Source: Phyto melanocephala (taxonomy: Eukaryota > Arthropoda > Insecta > Diptera > Rhinophoridae). Taken from it: DNA of 64,000 nucleotides. The DNA lies in the NCBI GenBank assembly GCA_941918925.1, contig OW799234.1, positions 133,466,895 through 133,530,894 of the forward strand, written 5' to 3'. The notes under the pieces are model-generated. The model was not told the DNA's origin. It saw only the letters and a program-made list of their open reading frames with translations, and did no database searches. Positions 1-11,149 of the stretch are shown one piece after another. The number at the start of each line of letters is the position of its first letter. Within the stretch, counting starts at the first letter, position 1. The position numbers and the translations under genes were made by a program.

Positions 1-96
1 TTAAAAAACAAGATATTTTGTTAATATTTAAAAGTTATTTGAATAGGTTCATGGAAGAAGAAAAAATTATTTATTATAATTTTGAATTGTATTTAC

Positions 97-560
97 CTGC
101 AGTCAGCAAATTGTTTTTTTTTTTTCTTGTTTTTGTTTTTGCGAATATAAAGCACAAAATGAAGACAACATAAAAGGTCTTTCACAACATTTTTAATACT
201 TTTTTTAATAAATTAGAATTTTTTTAATATTGTGCATACATATGTACAACGTAGGTATTTATATTTTTGTTTTTGCAATATTTTGTATTAATGCACCTGG
301 AGGTTAACAACAGTAGAGGTTTGCTGCTTGTTTAGTGGTGGTGGTAGTGAGTGGATGATGTGTCGGTGGTGACGGCAGGCGCCGCTGTTTCTGCTTTGTT
401 ATAGGTATGTATATTATTTTATTCTTCTATTTTTCGACAGCAACACGGTGCGGTCTAAAGAAGCAACAACTTGTCTTTTTTTTATAAAAAAAACCACAAA
501 AACAACAACATGAACATACAACCCTACTTAACCCAAAAGAACATTGGTAGAGAGCAAAAA
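97..560 (-). other. Possible 5' UTR exon of a minus-strand gene to the left
   Basis: On the minus strand the sequence running down to position 97 ends in CTGCAG followed by GTAAATAC, a good splice donor. The stretch before it is rich in CAACAA/CACCAC runs, which are common in fly 5' leaders, and has no long open frame. If real, the rest of the gene lies left of the window. The upstream edge is a guess. It could also be chance in AT-rich DNA. Confidence 0.25.
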
Positions 561-1224
561 ATAAAATCAAAAATGACTGACTTTTGAACACTTTGTTTTG
601 TTGTATTAATAATTTTACTTTTTTATTAATTCTTTTCCTTCATTACATATGTAAACTCCAAAGTCCGTAACATTTTAAAATATTTTTTGTTTAAATTTGC
701 ACACTATTTTTTAATTATTTCCATATTTTTCGCATATTCAATATTTATCACAATTTAATACAAATTTTCTGAAAGAATTTTTGTAAAGTAATCCAGCTTT
801 AACATTTGTTCAACCTTCTTTTTTATTTTCAACACCATAAAATGAAGATAAAAATATTTTCTGATCTTGCTGCTGCTAAACAATATTTCACTTTTTATTT
901 TTTTCTTTCTATTTTATACAGAATTTAAATGGTTCAAATTAAGTTATTCATTTAAATTAATCTATTGACAAATTTAGAATTTTAAAGAATTATTATAATT
1001 TCACAGAAATTTTATTGAAAAACACAATGATATGAATGAAATTCGCGTTAACGTTGCTGTCTTTTACAAACACACTCACGCACATATATAAATTGTTTAC
1101 TACTTTTTTCGATGTGTTGCAAATTTTAGTACTCTTTATGATAACATATACATAGTCGCATAAAACTAGTACCAATAAGCAACAAAATTAAGAAGTTTAA
1201 TATTAAATTTTAGCAAAAGAATTA

Positions 1225-1342
1225 GGGCCGTATTTATAAAAAATATTTTAGGTTTATTAAAGGCTTATTTGACAAATTTCTCTACAACATCTGTCAAACA
1301 AGCCTTTAATAAACCTAAAATATTTTTTTATGAATACGGCCC
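1225..1342. mobile_element. Palindromic MITE, PIF/Harbinger-like (copy 1)
   Basis: A 118-bp element that is almost entirely one inverted repeat. It begins GGGCCGTATTTAT and ends with the complement, with a short central loop. It is flanked on both sides by TTA. A 3-bp TTA-type duplication with GGGCC termini fits PIF/Harbinger (Tourist-like) MITEs. A second copy of nearly the same length lies at 63745-63861. It has no coding capacity. Confidence 0.75.
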
Positions 1343-1345
1343 TTA

Positions 1346-2289
1346 ATAATTATTAAATATCAGTTACTCATTTACATTATTCTATAATTAAATTTTTTTC
1401 TAAATTTTGGTAAAATAAAATATACAATGTAAAAGTAAAAATTTGGAAAAAAGAGCAGAAAAATCGGGCCACATTCTGCCAAGCTCTGATCAAATTAACA
1501 CGACTGACCCTTTTTCTATATTTTTAGATAAAAATACATCTATAATTTCTTGGATAATATATAGCACGTTTGTTTCTATTTATACATATATGCCTCTAGA
1601 GCTGCTTGCAGAAAGTTTTGGATAAATAGGTCAGTAACTGTAATGCTATTTCAAAGAATAATTCAAGGCAATCAAGGTAACAAAGTAAAGTCTTGGCTTG
1701 TAATGAAATGTCTGCGACTTCGTCTGCGTAGTTATCGGCACGAAAGGTAATCTCTGTATAATAATTCACATTGTTATCTATGTATGCGGCAAATTTCATT
1801 TCAATCCGTTCAGCCATTTTTCGTGATTGTAATATAATGCAAATATTAAAGGCAAAATACAATACTTCTATAGTCGACATTAGATGATTTAATTTTGGTC
1901 GCCAGTACGCGAAAATTTTTGACCTTCGAAAGCCCTGAACAACCGATTAACTAAATACAATATATATATTGCATATCTTTCAGCATGTACTTCGAAAGTA
2001 CTTATAATAAATTTTGTTTTTTAATGTCAAACAGGTCATTGTAATATGCGATAATACAAAGCAAAAACATTTATGTAATCTCATAGATTTATCGCATTCC
2101 TTTTTACACTTTGGAGACTTAGAGATATTTTTAGCAAACGTTAATTTGTTAATAGCTTTTATCATAACAAAACATCCAATAAAAATAATTAAATTTGATT
2201 CTCAACGTTTCAGCATTGATATATGCCGAAACGGAATATGAATTAAATTATTTTTTTCAGTTAGTTTAATCTGATATAATAAGGATATA
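1346..2289. other. Intergenic, no gene recognised
   Basis: AT-rich DNA. A 94-codon minus-strand frame (1596-1880) is open but matches no family I recognise. The block at about 1795-1830 resembles dispersed repeats that carry a CCGTTCAGCC motif. A short segment near 1988-2020 is partly repeated near 2297-2330, just outside the MULE remnant. Confidence 0.4.
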
Positions 2290-3274
2290 CGCAACTTCGA
2301 AAGTGTGCCAGCATTCATAATAAATTTTTTTTGGTGAAAGAACATACAAAGCTCGTTTAATAGTGACTACTTTTGGTTTTGTAAATGGACTAAGTCCAGT
2401 GCAGTTATTTTCCCTTATACGATGGAAGCAATTTCAGATCAGCCACCAACGAGCTATCCTAAAACTTTCGAATGGCTTGAAAATCCAACTCATGGGAGAC
2501 GTTATTATAGTTACAATATTGTAAAGAAGGCAGTAATTTTTTGTAATGGAGATGTAAGGAAGAATGGACAAAGAATTGTTTAATATTTCCAAAATATTTA
2601 TTTTTGAAACCCAACTACTAAAAAATATTTTCATGTACATAAATAAATAATAAATTTAATACATTATACGTAAGGAATGGTAAAAAAACAAAATGGTTGC
2701 TTATGAATTCAAGATGGAGAAAATATACGTTGTATGTGTAAATGCTTCCAGTTAGTTACACATTGTTATTATGTACCTCCTCACTGCTTGGCAGAAGTGG
2801 AACCAACAACCGTCCGTAGACTAATTTCGTAGTCTGTCAAGAAGGTCGCACCATCCAAATCCAGAACGTTATCATTTATTTATTTGAAAAGATATAGTAA
2901 TATTTTCACAGGCTAAAAGTTTTATTGTAAAAAGCCTATTTTTATATAGTTTATTTACAAACACCCCCAAAAACCAAAAGCTTTAAAAATTAAATAACCC
3001 CCGAATACAAAATGAAATATCACCCAAATTATACACGCTATGAAACAAGCCCCGAATTTTAAAAATTTGTTGGGTGTTATTTCATTGGAGATTATTTCAT
3101 AATATGAAAACCCCAAATGATAAATGATATAATTTCCAAAAAAAATGAAAAACGGCCCAAAAAAATTGGGAGTTATTTCATATGAAATAACACCCAAAAA
3201 TGTATGAAAAAAATTTGGAGAATATTTCATTTCTCGTTTGGGTATTATTTCATTGGGGGGCTTTTCGTGGAGCC
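2290..3274 (-). mobile_element. Truncated MULE (Mutator-like) element, copy 2
   Basis: The reverse complement of this segment matches the complete MULE at 33523-34882. It includes the terminal block rich in iterated TTATTTCAT motifs (about 2955-3274, ending CGTGGAGCC), the short transposase remnant (about 2790-2880) and the downstream non-coding part. Relative to the other copy, the transposase piece has a small internal deletion. The end opposite the CGTGGAGCC terminus is missing, so the element is truncated near 2290. The 91-codon minus-strand frame here is only the translated terminal repeat. Confidence 0.75.
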
Positions 3275-3499
3275 TTATTTACATTTAAAAAGTTTTCAAT
3301 ATTTAAAACCTATTTAAAAAAAAACAACGTATTATAATATTATTTCTAATATAAGGTTTTACTAGTTATTATATTTTAAACTGTGTCAAGCCGCTTTGTT
3401 TTTCAAATACAATTACGGCTATGAACACAACCACATCAAAACATAAATTTTTTCAATTAGGTTGGCAGCACTGATAATAAAAAAAATTTTATTTGACAC

Positions 3500-3721
3500 A
3501 AGAATCAGATGACAGTTAAAAAAAATAAGTTCGGTGTGAAGGTTGTGAAATTTGGTGAAAGTTAATGCCGATATAAAATCTTATCGATATAAAATTAAAA
3601 AAAAAAATAAATATAAATAAATAATACAAAGTTTTTATTGAAACTAAGTGATTAAATGTAAAAACGTAGTCTGACATTAAAAAATTTGGAGGACACCTTT
3701 TGTTTATAAAAAAATCAACAG
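3500..3721 (+). other. Possible 5' UTR exon with strong splice donor
   Basis: A plus-strand stretch without coding potential ends in CAACAG followed by GTAAGTACG, close to the consensus donor. The next gene on this strand is the carbonic anhydrase-related gene, whose start codon at 18449 is preceded at 18434 by a plausible acceptor (TTTCATTCAG). The exon could be the far 5' end of that gene, with a roughly 14.7-kb repeat-filled intron. This is inference. The upstream edge is unknown. Confidence 0.3.
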
Positions 3722-4477
3722 GTAAGTACGATATGGTAACTATTGTTAATTTTTTTAAATTTATTTACGAAAATATTTATATACATAGGTACCTATCGTA
3801 TGGTTTTGCATAATTAGATATTTATCCTTCAAGAATTTAATTAACTTTCGCTTTTTATTTTTATATTTTTGTTGCTCTGGACTTGTTACACTCCTGTCTT
3901 TTATTGATTTTTTGTGTGTTTGTGGAGTTTTATAATCCACTTAGTATTTATTGCGACTAAAAACACGGTTTAAGAATCGAACTATATTTTGAAGGTCTAC
4001 AATGAAAGTATTTAATCAAATTTGACTTACTGCTTATTCATTTGTAAGCGTATTTGGCATATGGAGAAGGTAAACAAAATTAATTTAATATGCCGGCTAT
4101 ATTAAATTTGTTCTTTGTCTAACGAAAATATTCTTTATCTGCCTGGGTATTTTGTCTGTTTATATGTTTATTTTGTTTTTCTATACAAGAATGTCTAATA
4201 GTAAATAAATGTGGCCTTAATGACGCATTGTTCTTATATTTTGCTTATAGATAGGTACAGGGTAACCCGGCGAACTTGGTGACGCCTCAGTGTAATTTTG
4301 TGCTTACTTTAAGATCAATTAAATTAAGTTATTTATTAAGATCAATTTAATACTTAAAATTAATTAAGTTCAAACAAAAATAAAAAATATAATATAACAC
4401 TTATATAACACTTATTTTTCTAGAGTACCCATTTACTAGATGCGTTGTCGATGCACTTTATTAAAAGTACTTGTGAT
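3722..4477. other. Intergenic or intronic, nothing recognised
   Basis: AT-rich DNA without coding frames, inverted repeats or family similarity that I can identify. Confidence 0.4.
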
Positions 4478-4479
4478 TA

Positions 4480-4743
4480 CATATCGACGCCTTACTTCCT
4501 CAACATCGTATCTTAAAAAATAAAACTTTTTAGGAGAGAAAAAAAATGATTAATTTTTTTATACTTCGGTGTTTGGTTAAAAGTTTAAATGCAATTATTA
4601 ATGAATTTATTACATATATGTATATTAGTAGTAATAATATAAGTTGTTGCAGTAATGGAACACAAAATAGAAATCGTTTGATATTAAAAAGTCAAAACAT
4701 ATTTTTTTAAGATACGAGGTTGAGGAAGTAAGGCATCGATATG
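4480..4743. mobile_element. 264-bp MITE with TA duplication (copy 1)
   Basis: The ends are inverted repeats of about 40 bp starting CATATCGACGCCTTACTT and ending with the complement (AGGCATCGATATG). A TA dinucleotide sits immediately outside each end (4478-4479, 4744-4745), as expected for a Tc1/mariner-type non-autonomous element. A second copy of exactly the same length is at 47630-47893. The interior is AT-rich and non-coding. Confidence 0.8.
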
Positions 4744-4745
4744 TA

Positions 4746-5419
4746 TTATATTTTTGTTTTAATATTTAGATTCAGACAACAACAATTCAAAGATTGTTTT
4801 TGTAATTTTTTTGATCGTCATGGCAAATGAAAAAAGGAATTGGTAATTAAGGAAAGGTATACCGGTTGGAATAAGTTTAAATAATCAGTTTAATTGTTTG
4901 TTGCTTCGCCTTCATTGGGTCCACAAAAGATAAATTTAAAGAAATGCAGTGGACTTTTTTATGATTAAGTTGCAATTAAAATAAACTAGACTACATTGCC
5001 AATCATATATGAATTAATATATTTATGTTTAATAATTAAAACTGCATATTTTGTCAATACATATTTAAAAATTTTGAATATGCATTGATTTTTATTTTTA
5101 AAAAATTTTAATATTCAAGAAGCAAGACTTATTTACGTTGAAAAGTAGTTTAAACAGAAAAAGAGATATTAGAAAAAAAAATGACCTGGTTATTAATAAA
5201 GCTGTACCTATTTAAATACAAAAAAAAATGTTTTTTGCTATTTAGTCAAAACAGAAATAATATGGAAACATATAGCTTTAAATAATTTATTTCTTAACCT
5301 CTAGACAGCACAAACAAAATACATGTTATTAATGTTTTTTATTTAATAAATAAGAATCAAAGGCTTTTGTTTTCAGATCTATCGGCACACATTTGTTCCA
5401 TTTTAATAATGACTTTAAA
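4746..5419. other. Intergenic, nothing recognised
   Basis: AT-rich sequence with poly-A and poly-T runs. No open frame or repeat structure stands out. Confidence 0.4.
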
Positions 5420-5521
5420 ATTTTAAACTCAACTGTTGAGATTGTTAATAATATGCGTTGCTTTGGGGTTATAATTGATTATAGATTAACTTTTAGACCA
5501 CATATTAACAAACTAAACTAA
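5420..5521 (+). pseudogene. LINE reverse transcriptase fragment (Jockey-like)
   Basis: Plus-strand translation gives a short run containing MRCFGVIIDYRLTFRPHINK. This matches the conserved 'xLGVxxDxxLTFxxHI' block after the catalytic core of reverse transcriptase in Jockey/I-type non-LTR retrotransposons. Nothing else of the element survives nearby and the frame ends at a stop. It is a small dead fragment. Confidence 0.6.
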
Positions 5522-5908
5522 TGACTAATAGAAGGAGGATTTAATATATTGTTCTTAGAGCATTTGTTTCTATACATCTGACATGATGACTACCTCCAAT
5601 TTCACGTCTTAATATATATTGCTTTAACAGCCTTTAAAAGCAAACATTTTAACATTTTTTCATTATTAAATTTTAAGCAATTTTTGAAGTCACCGCAAAT
5701 TTATTTTTTTTTTGTTTTAAATTAAACATTTTTTTTTAAATCAAAAAAAGGCACTGACCATATACATTTATAACAAAAAAAAAAATGAAATAAAAATATT
5801 CATTGTCATATCAGTACTATTTATATGCGAGTAACGAGTTATTCGAAATGAAAATTTCGGGAAAATTAACCTATATCTACGACTATAAGGTTTCTTTCAC
5901 TGTCTGCG

Positions 5909-6145
5909 TCATGCTACCATGTCCTTTGCAAGTTTGATGTAACGATTAGAGGTTCTCCTAATGTCTCTTTTCATGGATTTCAGGTGCTCGCTGTGAGATG
6001 GTGTTTGGTTCATCTCATCAACTGCCGTCAAGTGAAAGCAAGCAAGTTCATTCACTCCACTTTCCTCCCAATTTATTCCATATTCCGAAGTGCCTGGTGT
6101 GAAATGCTTTTTCCCATAAAGCATCTCATCATCATCCCTAAAGTT
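5909..6145 (-). CDS. Unassigned coding-like open frame (possible terminal exon)
   Basis: An open frame of about 77 codons ends at a stop just after 5909. Its translation is polar and charged (KRDIRRTSNRY near the end, DDDEMLYGKKHF near the start) and does not look like AT-rich noise. On the minus strand it is preceded by possible acceptor sites (CATTAG, CTTTAG), so it could be a last exon, or a piece of an old transposable element. I recognise no family. A methionine lies nine codons in, at 6124. No upstream exon was found. Confidence 0.25.
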   Translation of the reverse strand, partial: NFRDDDEMLYGKKHFTPGTSEYGINWEESGVNELACFHLTAVDEMNQTPSHSEHLKSMKRDIRRTSNRYIKLAKDMVA

Positions 6146-6269
6146 GCTCTGCTAATGTGCAGATTCAGTTGACATACTTTTAGAGTTTCCCACATTAAGA
6201 CAAATGCATATAATCCATACGCAAACAACTCTCTACTTAATAAAGTATATTCTGGCAATTTTAGAGGTT

Positions 6270-7140
6270 AACCTTTTGACTTTTCCATTGACTTACTTAA
6301 CGGGAGTTTTTTTCAAATATTAACTTTTACATCATTTGCAAGACGCTGACACATAAGGAAAAGTAATTCTTTGTTATACATTATTGAACGTTTGTAACAA
6401 AAGCCACAAATATAATTTGAAAATAATTTTAACAATATTTATGAATAATGATGTACATTTTTAATTTTATTTATTTTTTAGCTATGGCTATGTAAAATGG
6501 AATCGTTATTTTGTCTACGCTACAGACAATTTATCAAATTGTTATATTCCTAGAAAACATTAAGCTCTGAAACTAATGTTAAAAATCTTTATTATCTCAA
6601 TTTATGTTGATCATTTATCTCGACATATTTTTATATAAAAGATAACACGACATTAAAAACATTGAAGTGAAAATATTATTTTAAAGTTAAACTACTACAC
6701 TCATACATACATATGTATGTATATGTGGACTTTGACGAAACATCTTTTAAGTCAAGATAAAAAAATATTCAAGTTTCTTAATGAAATTTTTGAAGTAAAC
6801 ACAGAAAAAAATACAATTTTATATGATTTTGCTCCAATTATCAAAATAATACTAATAATTAATTAAAAATATTCTTTATTGAAAATATATTGCGAAAAAT
6901 ATTAATTTATTAAAAAAATTAATTAAAATTCTTAGAATTTTTTAAAATGTTTTTAATTAATTTATTTGCGCCTATAATTGTAATTTGGAATTATTTAAAT
7001 AATCAATAATAAAATGCATCCTAGACCTAGGCGCAATGAAAGTTTACGCCTAAAAAATTTTGATCAACCGAAGGTATTTATGTATTTATTATAAATATTT
7101 TATAAAAATAAATATAATAGAAAACATTAAAAATATGAAA
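6270..7140. repeat. AT-rich intergenic DNA with a dispersed repeat
   Basis: From about 6798 to 7080 this segment matches the repeat at 45561-46050. Both hold the core TTTTGCTCCAATxATCAAAAT, a long AT tract, and the block TGCATCCTAGACCTAG followed by similar sequence ending GATCAAxCGAAGG. The left edge here begins near a CACAGAAAAAA motif. No coding frame is present. The rest shows nothing recognisable. Confidence 0.5.
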
Positions 7141-7142
7141 TT

Positions 7143-7767
7143 CAGTAATTTATTGGCAAACAATTATTTATAAAAACTAAGAGGATCCATTTTATGAAAA
7201 AGAAAAGAGTATGAAGATTTGAACAATTGATTAATTGTTGTTTGCTTTTGAGGAACTACTAGGCTAATATGAATGGCTTCTTCTTGAAGTTCTATCAAAA
7301 CTATCGATTTCGAAGAATCAATATTATTCTGTTCGCCCCATTTGATGCACATTTCAAAATGTTTTATTTTCGATTGTTCTTCTCCCGGAAAGTTGATTTC
7401 GACATTTTCCACATTTTCCACGCTCTCTTCCTCTAAATCATGAATTTCTTCAACCCATTGGTTTACATCATCAAAAGAAAGTGTGATCTAAAATAAAAAT
7501 AATCACAGACATATGTTATTGCACAAATAGAAATATACTCACGTTTGGGAAGATAGTATTAAGCATTTGAACTCCATTTCTTATGCCAATAATACCCAAT
7601 AATTATTACTCTCTGTAATAATTTTTCCTTTTTAGTGTGTAATCGTTATATTGAGTACAACATTTTTGACACCCATCGTAATATAAGGTACACAATGGTA
7701 ATGAATTGTTCCATCGTTAAATCGCAAAATCGTTAAATCGCATAATCGTTATACCGAAATACTACTG
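7143..7767 (-). mobile_element. Internally deleted pogo/Tigger-like transposon
   Basis: On the minus strand the element starts at 7767 with CAGTAGTATTTCGG preceded by TA, followed by tandem copies of an ATCGTTAAATCGC motif. It ends with the last part of a transposase. Two coding pieces are separated by a GT-AG intron (donor near 7541, acceptor at 7490). The second piece runs to a stop near 7164 and reads ...FDDVNQWVEEIHDLEEE... then ...CIKWGEQNNI...TTINQLFK. This resembles the C-terminal tail of pogo/Tigger/jerky-type transposases. The DDE core is missing. The left boundary is approximate. Confidence 0.6.
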
Positions 7768-8052
7768 TAATTACATATTAAAGCTAGAATCAATCAGAAT
7801 ATATCAGGCTGCAAGGAATATTAACTTTAGCCCCATCTGCAAAAAAGTTCACTCTCTATGATATTTATTAGGAATAAGAATTTTAATCTGCTGATTGACC
7901 ATTTTTTTTTTTTTAATTTTTACCTCCCTATTTTACATTATTAATCAAATTTTTACTAAACCTTTCCTTCAAAATTAATTCTTGGCAAAAAAAAAATTTT
8001 TTTTCAACTGACAGAAACCTCTTATTTAAGTTGTTTAACCAAATTGAATACG

Positions 8053-8266
8053 CAAGGCACATTTATTCATCAGGTAGTCTTGTTTCGTCAGCTTATTATG
8101 TTTTTCTTCACTTATTTTAAATTTCAGCCGTAAAAGTCTAACGATAAAAAACAATTTTCTCTCCTCTCTCATTTATTTCAAAAGTCACGCTTCATATATA
8201 CTATATAAAAAAAAAACAAAACAATTCTCTCCGAACTGCAATTACCTCATGAATTAATATGCCTTG
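8053..8266. mobile_element. hAT-type MITE, CAAGGCAT family (copy 1)
   Basis: A 214-bp element with inverted ends CAAGGCACATTTATTC and its complement. The flanking octamers share TGAATA at their first six positions (tgaatacg / tgaatatt), a decayed 8-bp duplication typical of hAT insertion. Relatives lie at 15938, 20404, 21165 and 60981. Confidence 0.75.
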
Positions 8267-8474
8267 TGAATATTAATTAAAAAAATATTAAAATTAAAAA
8301 TATTTAAATTTAAGAATAAATCAATAAGTCAATTAATTAAAAAATGTTTAACTATAATTTTTTCTGTGAGCAGAGAAAAAATATAAGACAATAAGACATG
8401 AAAAATTTAGACATCAAATAAATACAATCCAAAAGCAAAACTTAAGTTTTTCATTTTTAAAAAAAGGACATCAG

Positions 8475-8603
8475 AGGCCGAATTACGGCATTCGAACGTG
8501 ATCGAAATTTGAAAATTATTATTAGAATCTCTATACCTAAAGCACAGCGTACTCCATCGTTCGAGTAAAATTTCGATCGATATCGAATGCCGTAATTCGG
8601 CCC
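8475..8603. mobile_element. Palindromic MITE (AATTACGGCATTCGA family, copy 1)
   Basis: A 129-bp element bounded by GGCCGAATTACGGCATTCGA and its complement. It is flanked by CAG on both sides, suggesting a 3-bp target duplication. A shorter copy is at 11057-11149. It is non-coding. Confidence 0.65.
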
Positions 8604-9341
8604 CAGGAAATAAATTTTTGCGCTACCTTGTATTTAGTTTTTATTTTATATTCCCTTATGTAACTAAATATTATTATTTATGTGAATGTTTTTACACTTT
8701 TTTATTAAATAAATAAGCTGAGATTTTTTCAAAGACGTTAAAGCTTATACATATTCATAAAAAAATGAAATGCATTTAAAAACTATTTTAAGAAAATTTT
8801 TTATAAAAATTTGAAATAACATACATACATTTCAAACTCATTTTAAATTTAATAAATATGGGATTAGGTATTCATTTTAATTGTAAATAGATTCTATTTA
8901 CATATGTATGTACTATGTACATACAAATGTGCTTAAATTTATCTATATACAAATAAATGAAATACTATAAACATAAAAAATGACAATCGCATGTATTACA
9001 CAGATCGAAAAAGTATTTTTTTTTTGCCTCGTCACGGGTGAGTCAATTTTGATACATACTTAGTTTACTATGTATACATACATAAAAATAAGGTTCTAAG
9101 GCTGTTAATTCATTTGTTTGAATTAGCTCTGATATTCGATACATTACGGTTTATAGAAAATCAAGGTGGTTGTGTCATAGAGTTCATCATAACTCAAGAA
9201 TCATTAAATCAATTTAGTTAGAACAAGAATTCTAAACACCACAGTTAGATTATGTACAAATTGTGCTTAATTTTTTCATTTAATTCCCTTGAAAATATTA
9301 ATCAACTGTGTCGAAGAAATTATTATTTTTTCATTCAAAAC
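8604..9341. other. Intergenic, nothing recognised
   Basis: AT-rich DNA with short CATACATA runs. No gene or repeat structure was identified. Confidence 0.4.
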
Positions 9342-9343
9342 TA

Positions 9344-10597
9344 AAGAATGAGATCAGTGAAACCTTAACACACATTTTTAATTCAACCTTTCTTCATGCA
9401 CAAAATATATAACTGCTTATGATCAAGTTTGCATTTAAAAACTTGTCAAATTATGTGTACAAAATAATAGCATAATCGGATTATTAGTTTGTTTGAAAAT
9501 GGATTCCGAAGAAAAAGTGCGTGAAAAAATAATAACAATTTTTTTAAAAAATCCCAGTCGTACTTACAAATCTATTGCAAATGAGATAAAGGTCTCACGA
9601 CAAACAGTTTCGCGTGTGATAAAAGTGTAAAAAGAACGTCGTAGTATTAAAAGGAAAGCTGGAAGTGGAGCTAAAAAAGGTATAACTGACCCACAGTTAG
9701 CTTCAAAGATTGTTAGTCTTCTTAACCAAAATCCCAACCTCTCAAACCGTAAAGCCGCCTTAAAAGCAAACTGTTCCGATTTTTTTGTAAGGAAGGTTAA
9801 AAGATATGAAGGCCTTAAGTCCTACAAGGTTCAGAAAGTGCCAGACAGAAATTCGAAGAAAAACTTGGATGCAAAAAGTCGTGCCAAAGAACTGCTTAGA
9901 AATTTTATCAACAAATATGAGTGTTGTATTATGGATGATGAGACTTACGTTCTTGCCGACTTTTCTCAGCTCCCAGGGCGAAGTTATTATGTGGCCGATG
10001 GAAGAGGTAATGTCGATGACCAATTTAAGTTCCAAAAAAAGATAAAGTTTCCAAAGAAGTACTTAGTTTGGCAAGCTATATGCACGTGCGGAGAAAGAAG
10101 CAGTAAATTTATTACTACTGGGACTATCAACACTGATATTTACATCAAGGAGTGCTTGCAGAAGAGCTTGCTTCCATTCATACGAAAACACAATAAGTCA
10201 ACATATTTTTGGCCCGACCTAGCGTCGTGTCATTATAGTAAATCTGCAGCAGAATGGTATGAAACAAATAATATAGTGGTAGTGCCAAAAGAAGCAAATC
10301 CACCTAATTGTCCAGAACTAAGGCCCATCGAACGTTACTGGGCTTTAGTCAAAAGAGTGCTGAAGGATACAAAACAAGTTGCTATTACTACTAAAATTTT
10401 TTCCCAGAAATGGTCTTATTCCAGCAATAAAGTTACTAAGGATACCATCAAAACCCTCATGGTCTCAATTCCGGAAAAGGTGAAACAGTTCATCAAAAAA
10501 AGCTGAATTTTTACCTCGCTATTTTCATTAAAATTGATTAATTCGTTTCAAAGTTATTGCGTTTTATTCGTGTTAGGGTTTTATCGATCTCATTCTT
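9344..10597 (+). mobile_element. DD37E IS630-Tc1-mariner transposon, nearly complete
   Basis: A 1254-bp element flanked by TA on both sides (9342-9343, 10598-10599). It has about 26-bp inverted ends starting AAGAATGAGATC and containing a shared AAACC/CTAAC block. It carries a single transposase gene (separate entry) that is open apart from one stop codon. This is the best-preserved autonomous-type transposon in the window. It lies in gene-free DNA. Confidence 0.85.
9499..10506 (+). pseudogene. DD37E transposase, one in-frame stop
   Basis: The frame from the ATG at 9499 to the stop at 10506 is 335 codons with one TAA at 9628-9630 (codon 44). That stop falls at the end of an N-terminal helix-turn-helix (KSIANEIKVSRQTVSRVIK). 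Downstream are the catalytic blocks: MDDETYVLADF (first Asp), WPDLASCHYS (second Asp) and PELRPIERYWALVK (Glu). I count 37 residues between the second Asp and the Glu, the spacing that defines the DD37E group of Tc1-mariner elements. Full-length transposases are about this size, so the nonsense codon is the only visible lesion. The stretch open after it begins at 9838. Confidence 0.85.
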
Positions 10598-10653
10598 TAA
10601 ATACTTTTTGAACTTAAAAAAATTATATTAAAACTCAATACTAGGGGTAACTG

Positions 10654-10740
10654 CGTAATTCGATTCGAAAGCAAATATTTTCGAATTACTATGTATTAAG
10701 CATACTAATTCGAAAAATTTTACTTTCGAATCGAATTACG
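10654..10740. repeat. Palindromic element, CGTAATTCGATTCGAAAG arms
   Basis: Arms of 18 bp are perfect inverses of each other (10654-10671 and 10723-10740), and the interior has weaker symmetry (TTCGAATTA / TAATTCGAA). It is probably a small MITE. The arms resemble, but differ from, the family at 8475. Confidence 0.55.
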
Positions 10741-11056
10741 GGCTTTAACTTTATTTTTAATTGAGTGGAGTTCCTTAACAAAAGTTTAGAAAGATCATTG
10801 ATTGTAAACTAACTCTTTTTTATGAGCAATTTGTATTGACGTATGGTTATTAATATGTATGATGTAATTTATTGATTTCACTTTTAAAAAATAGAACTCA
10901 CTTTTTTATTTTTCTCATTTGTCGTTTTGCTACAATTAATCTGGCGTTAACTTTTAAAAATAGTACTGTACATTTAATAAGTGTTGTAACTTACAGACGT
11001 TTTACGTTGCACACTTTAAGCCATCTTTTTATTTTAGGAACAAATATAAAGATCTG

Positions 11057-11149
11057 GGTGTAAATTACGGCATTCGAACATGATCGAAATTTGAAAATTC
11101 TCTTTAGAATCTCAAATTTCGATCGTGATCGAAAGCCTTAATTTGGCCC
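11057..11149. mobile_element. Palindromic MITE (AATTACGGCATTCGA family, copy 2)
   Basis: A 93-bp copy of the element at 8475-8603, more decayed at its termini. CTG flanks both sides (11054-11056, 11150-11152), again suggesting a 3-bp duplication. Confidence 0.6.

Noticed and set aside
1596..1880. 94-codon minus-strand frame
   Set aside because: No family resemblance, it overlaps dispersed-repeat-like sequence, and there is no splice or promoter context.
7164..7421. 85-codon minus-strand frame as a host gene
   Set aside because: Its sequence and the CAGTAGTATTTCGG end upstream fit a pogo-type transposase tail, so it is part of a transposon relic.
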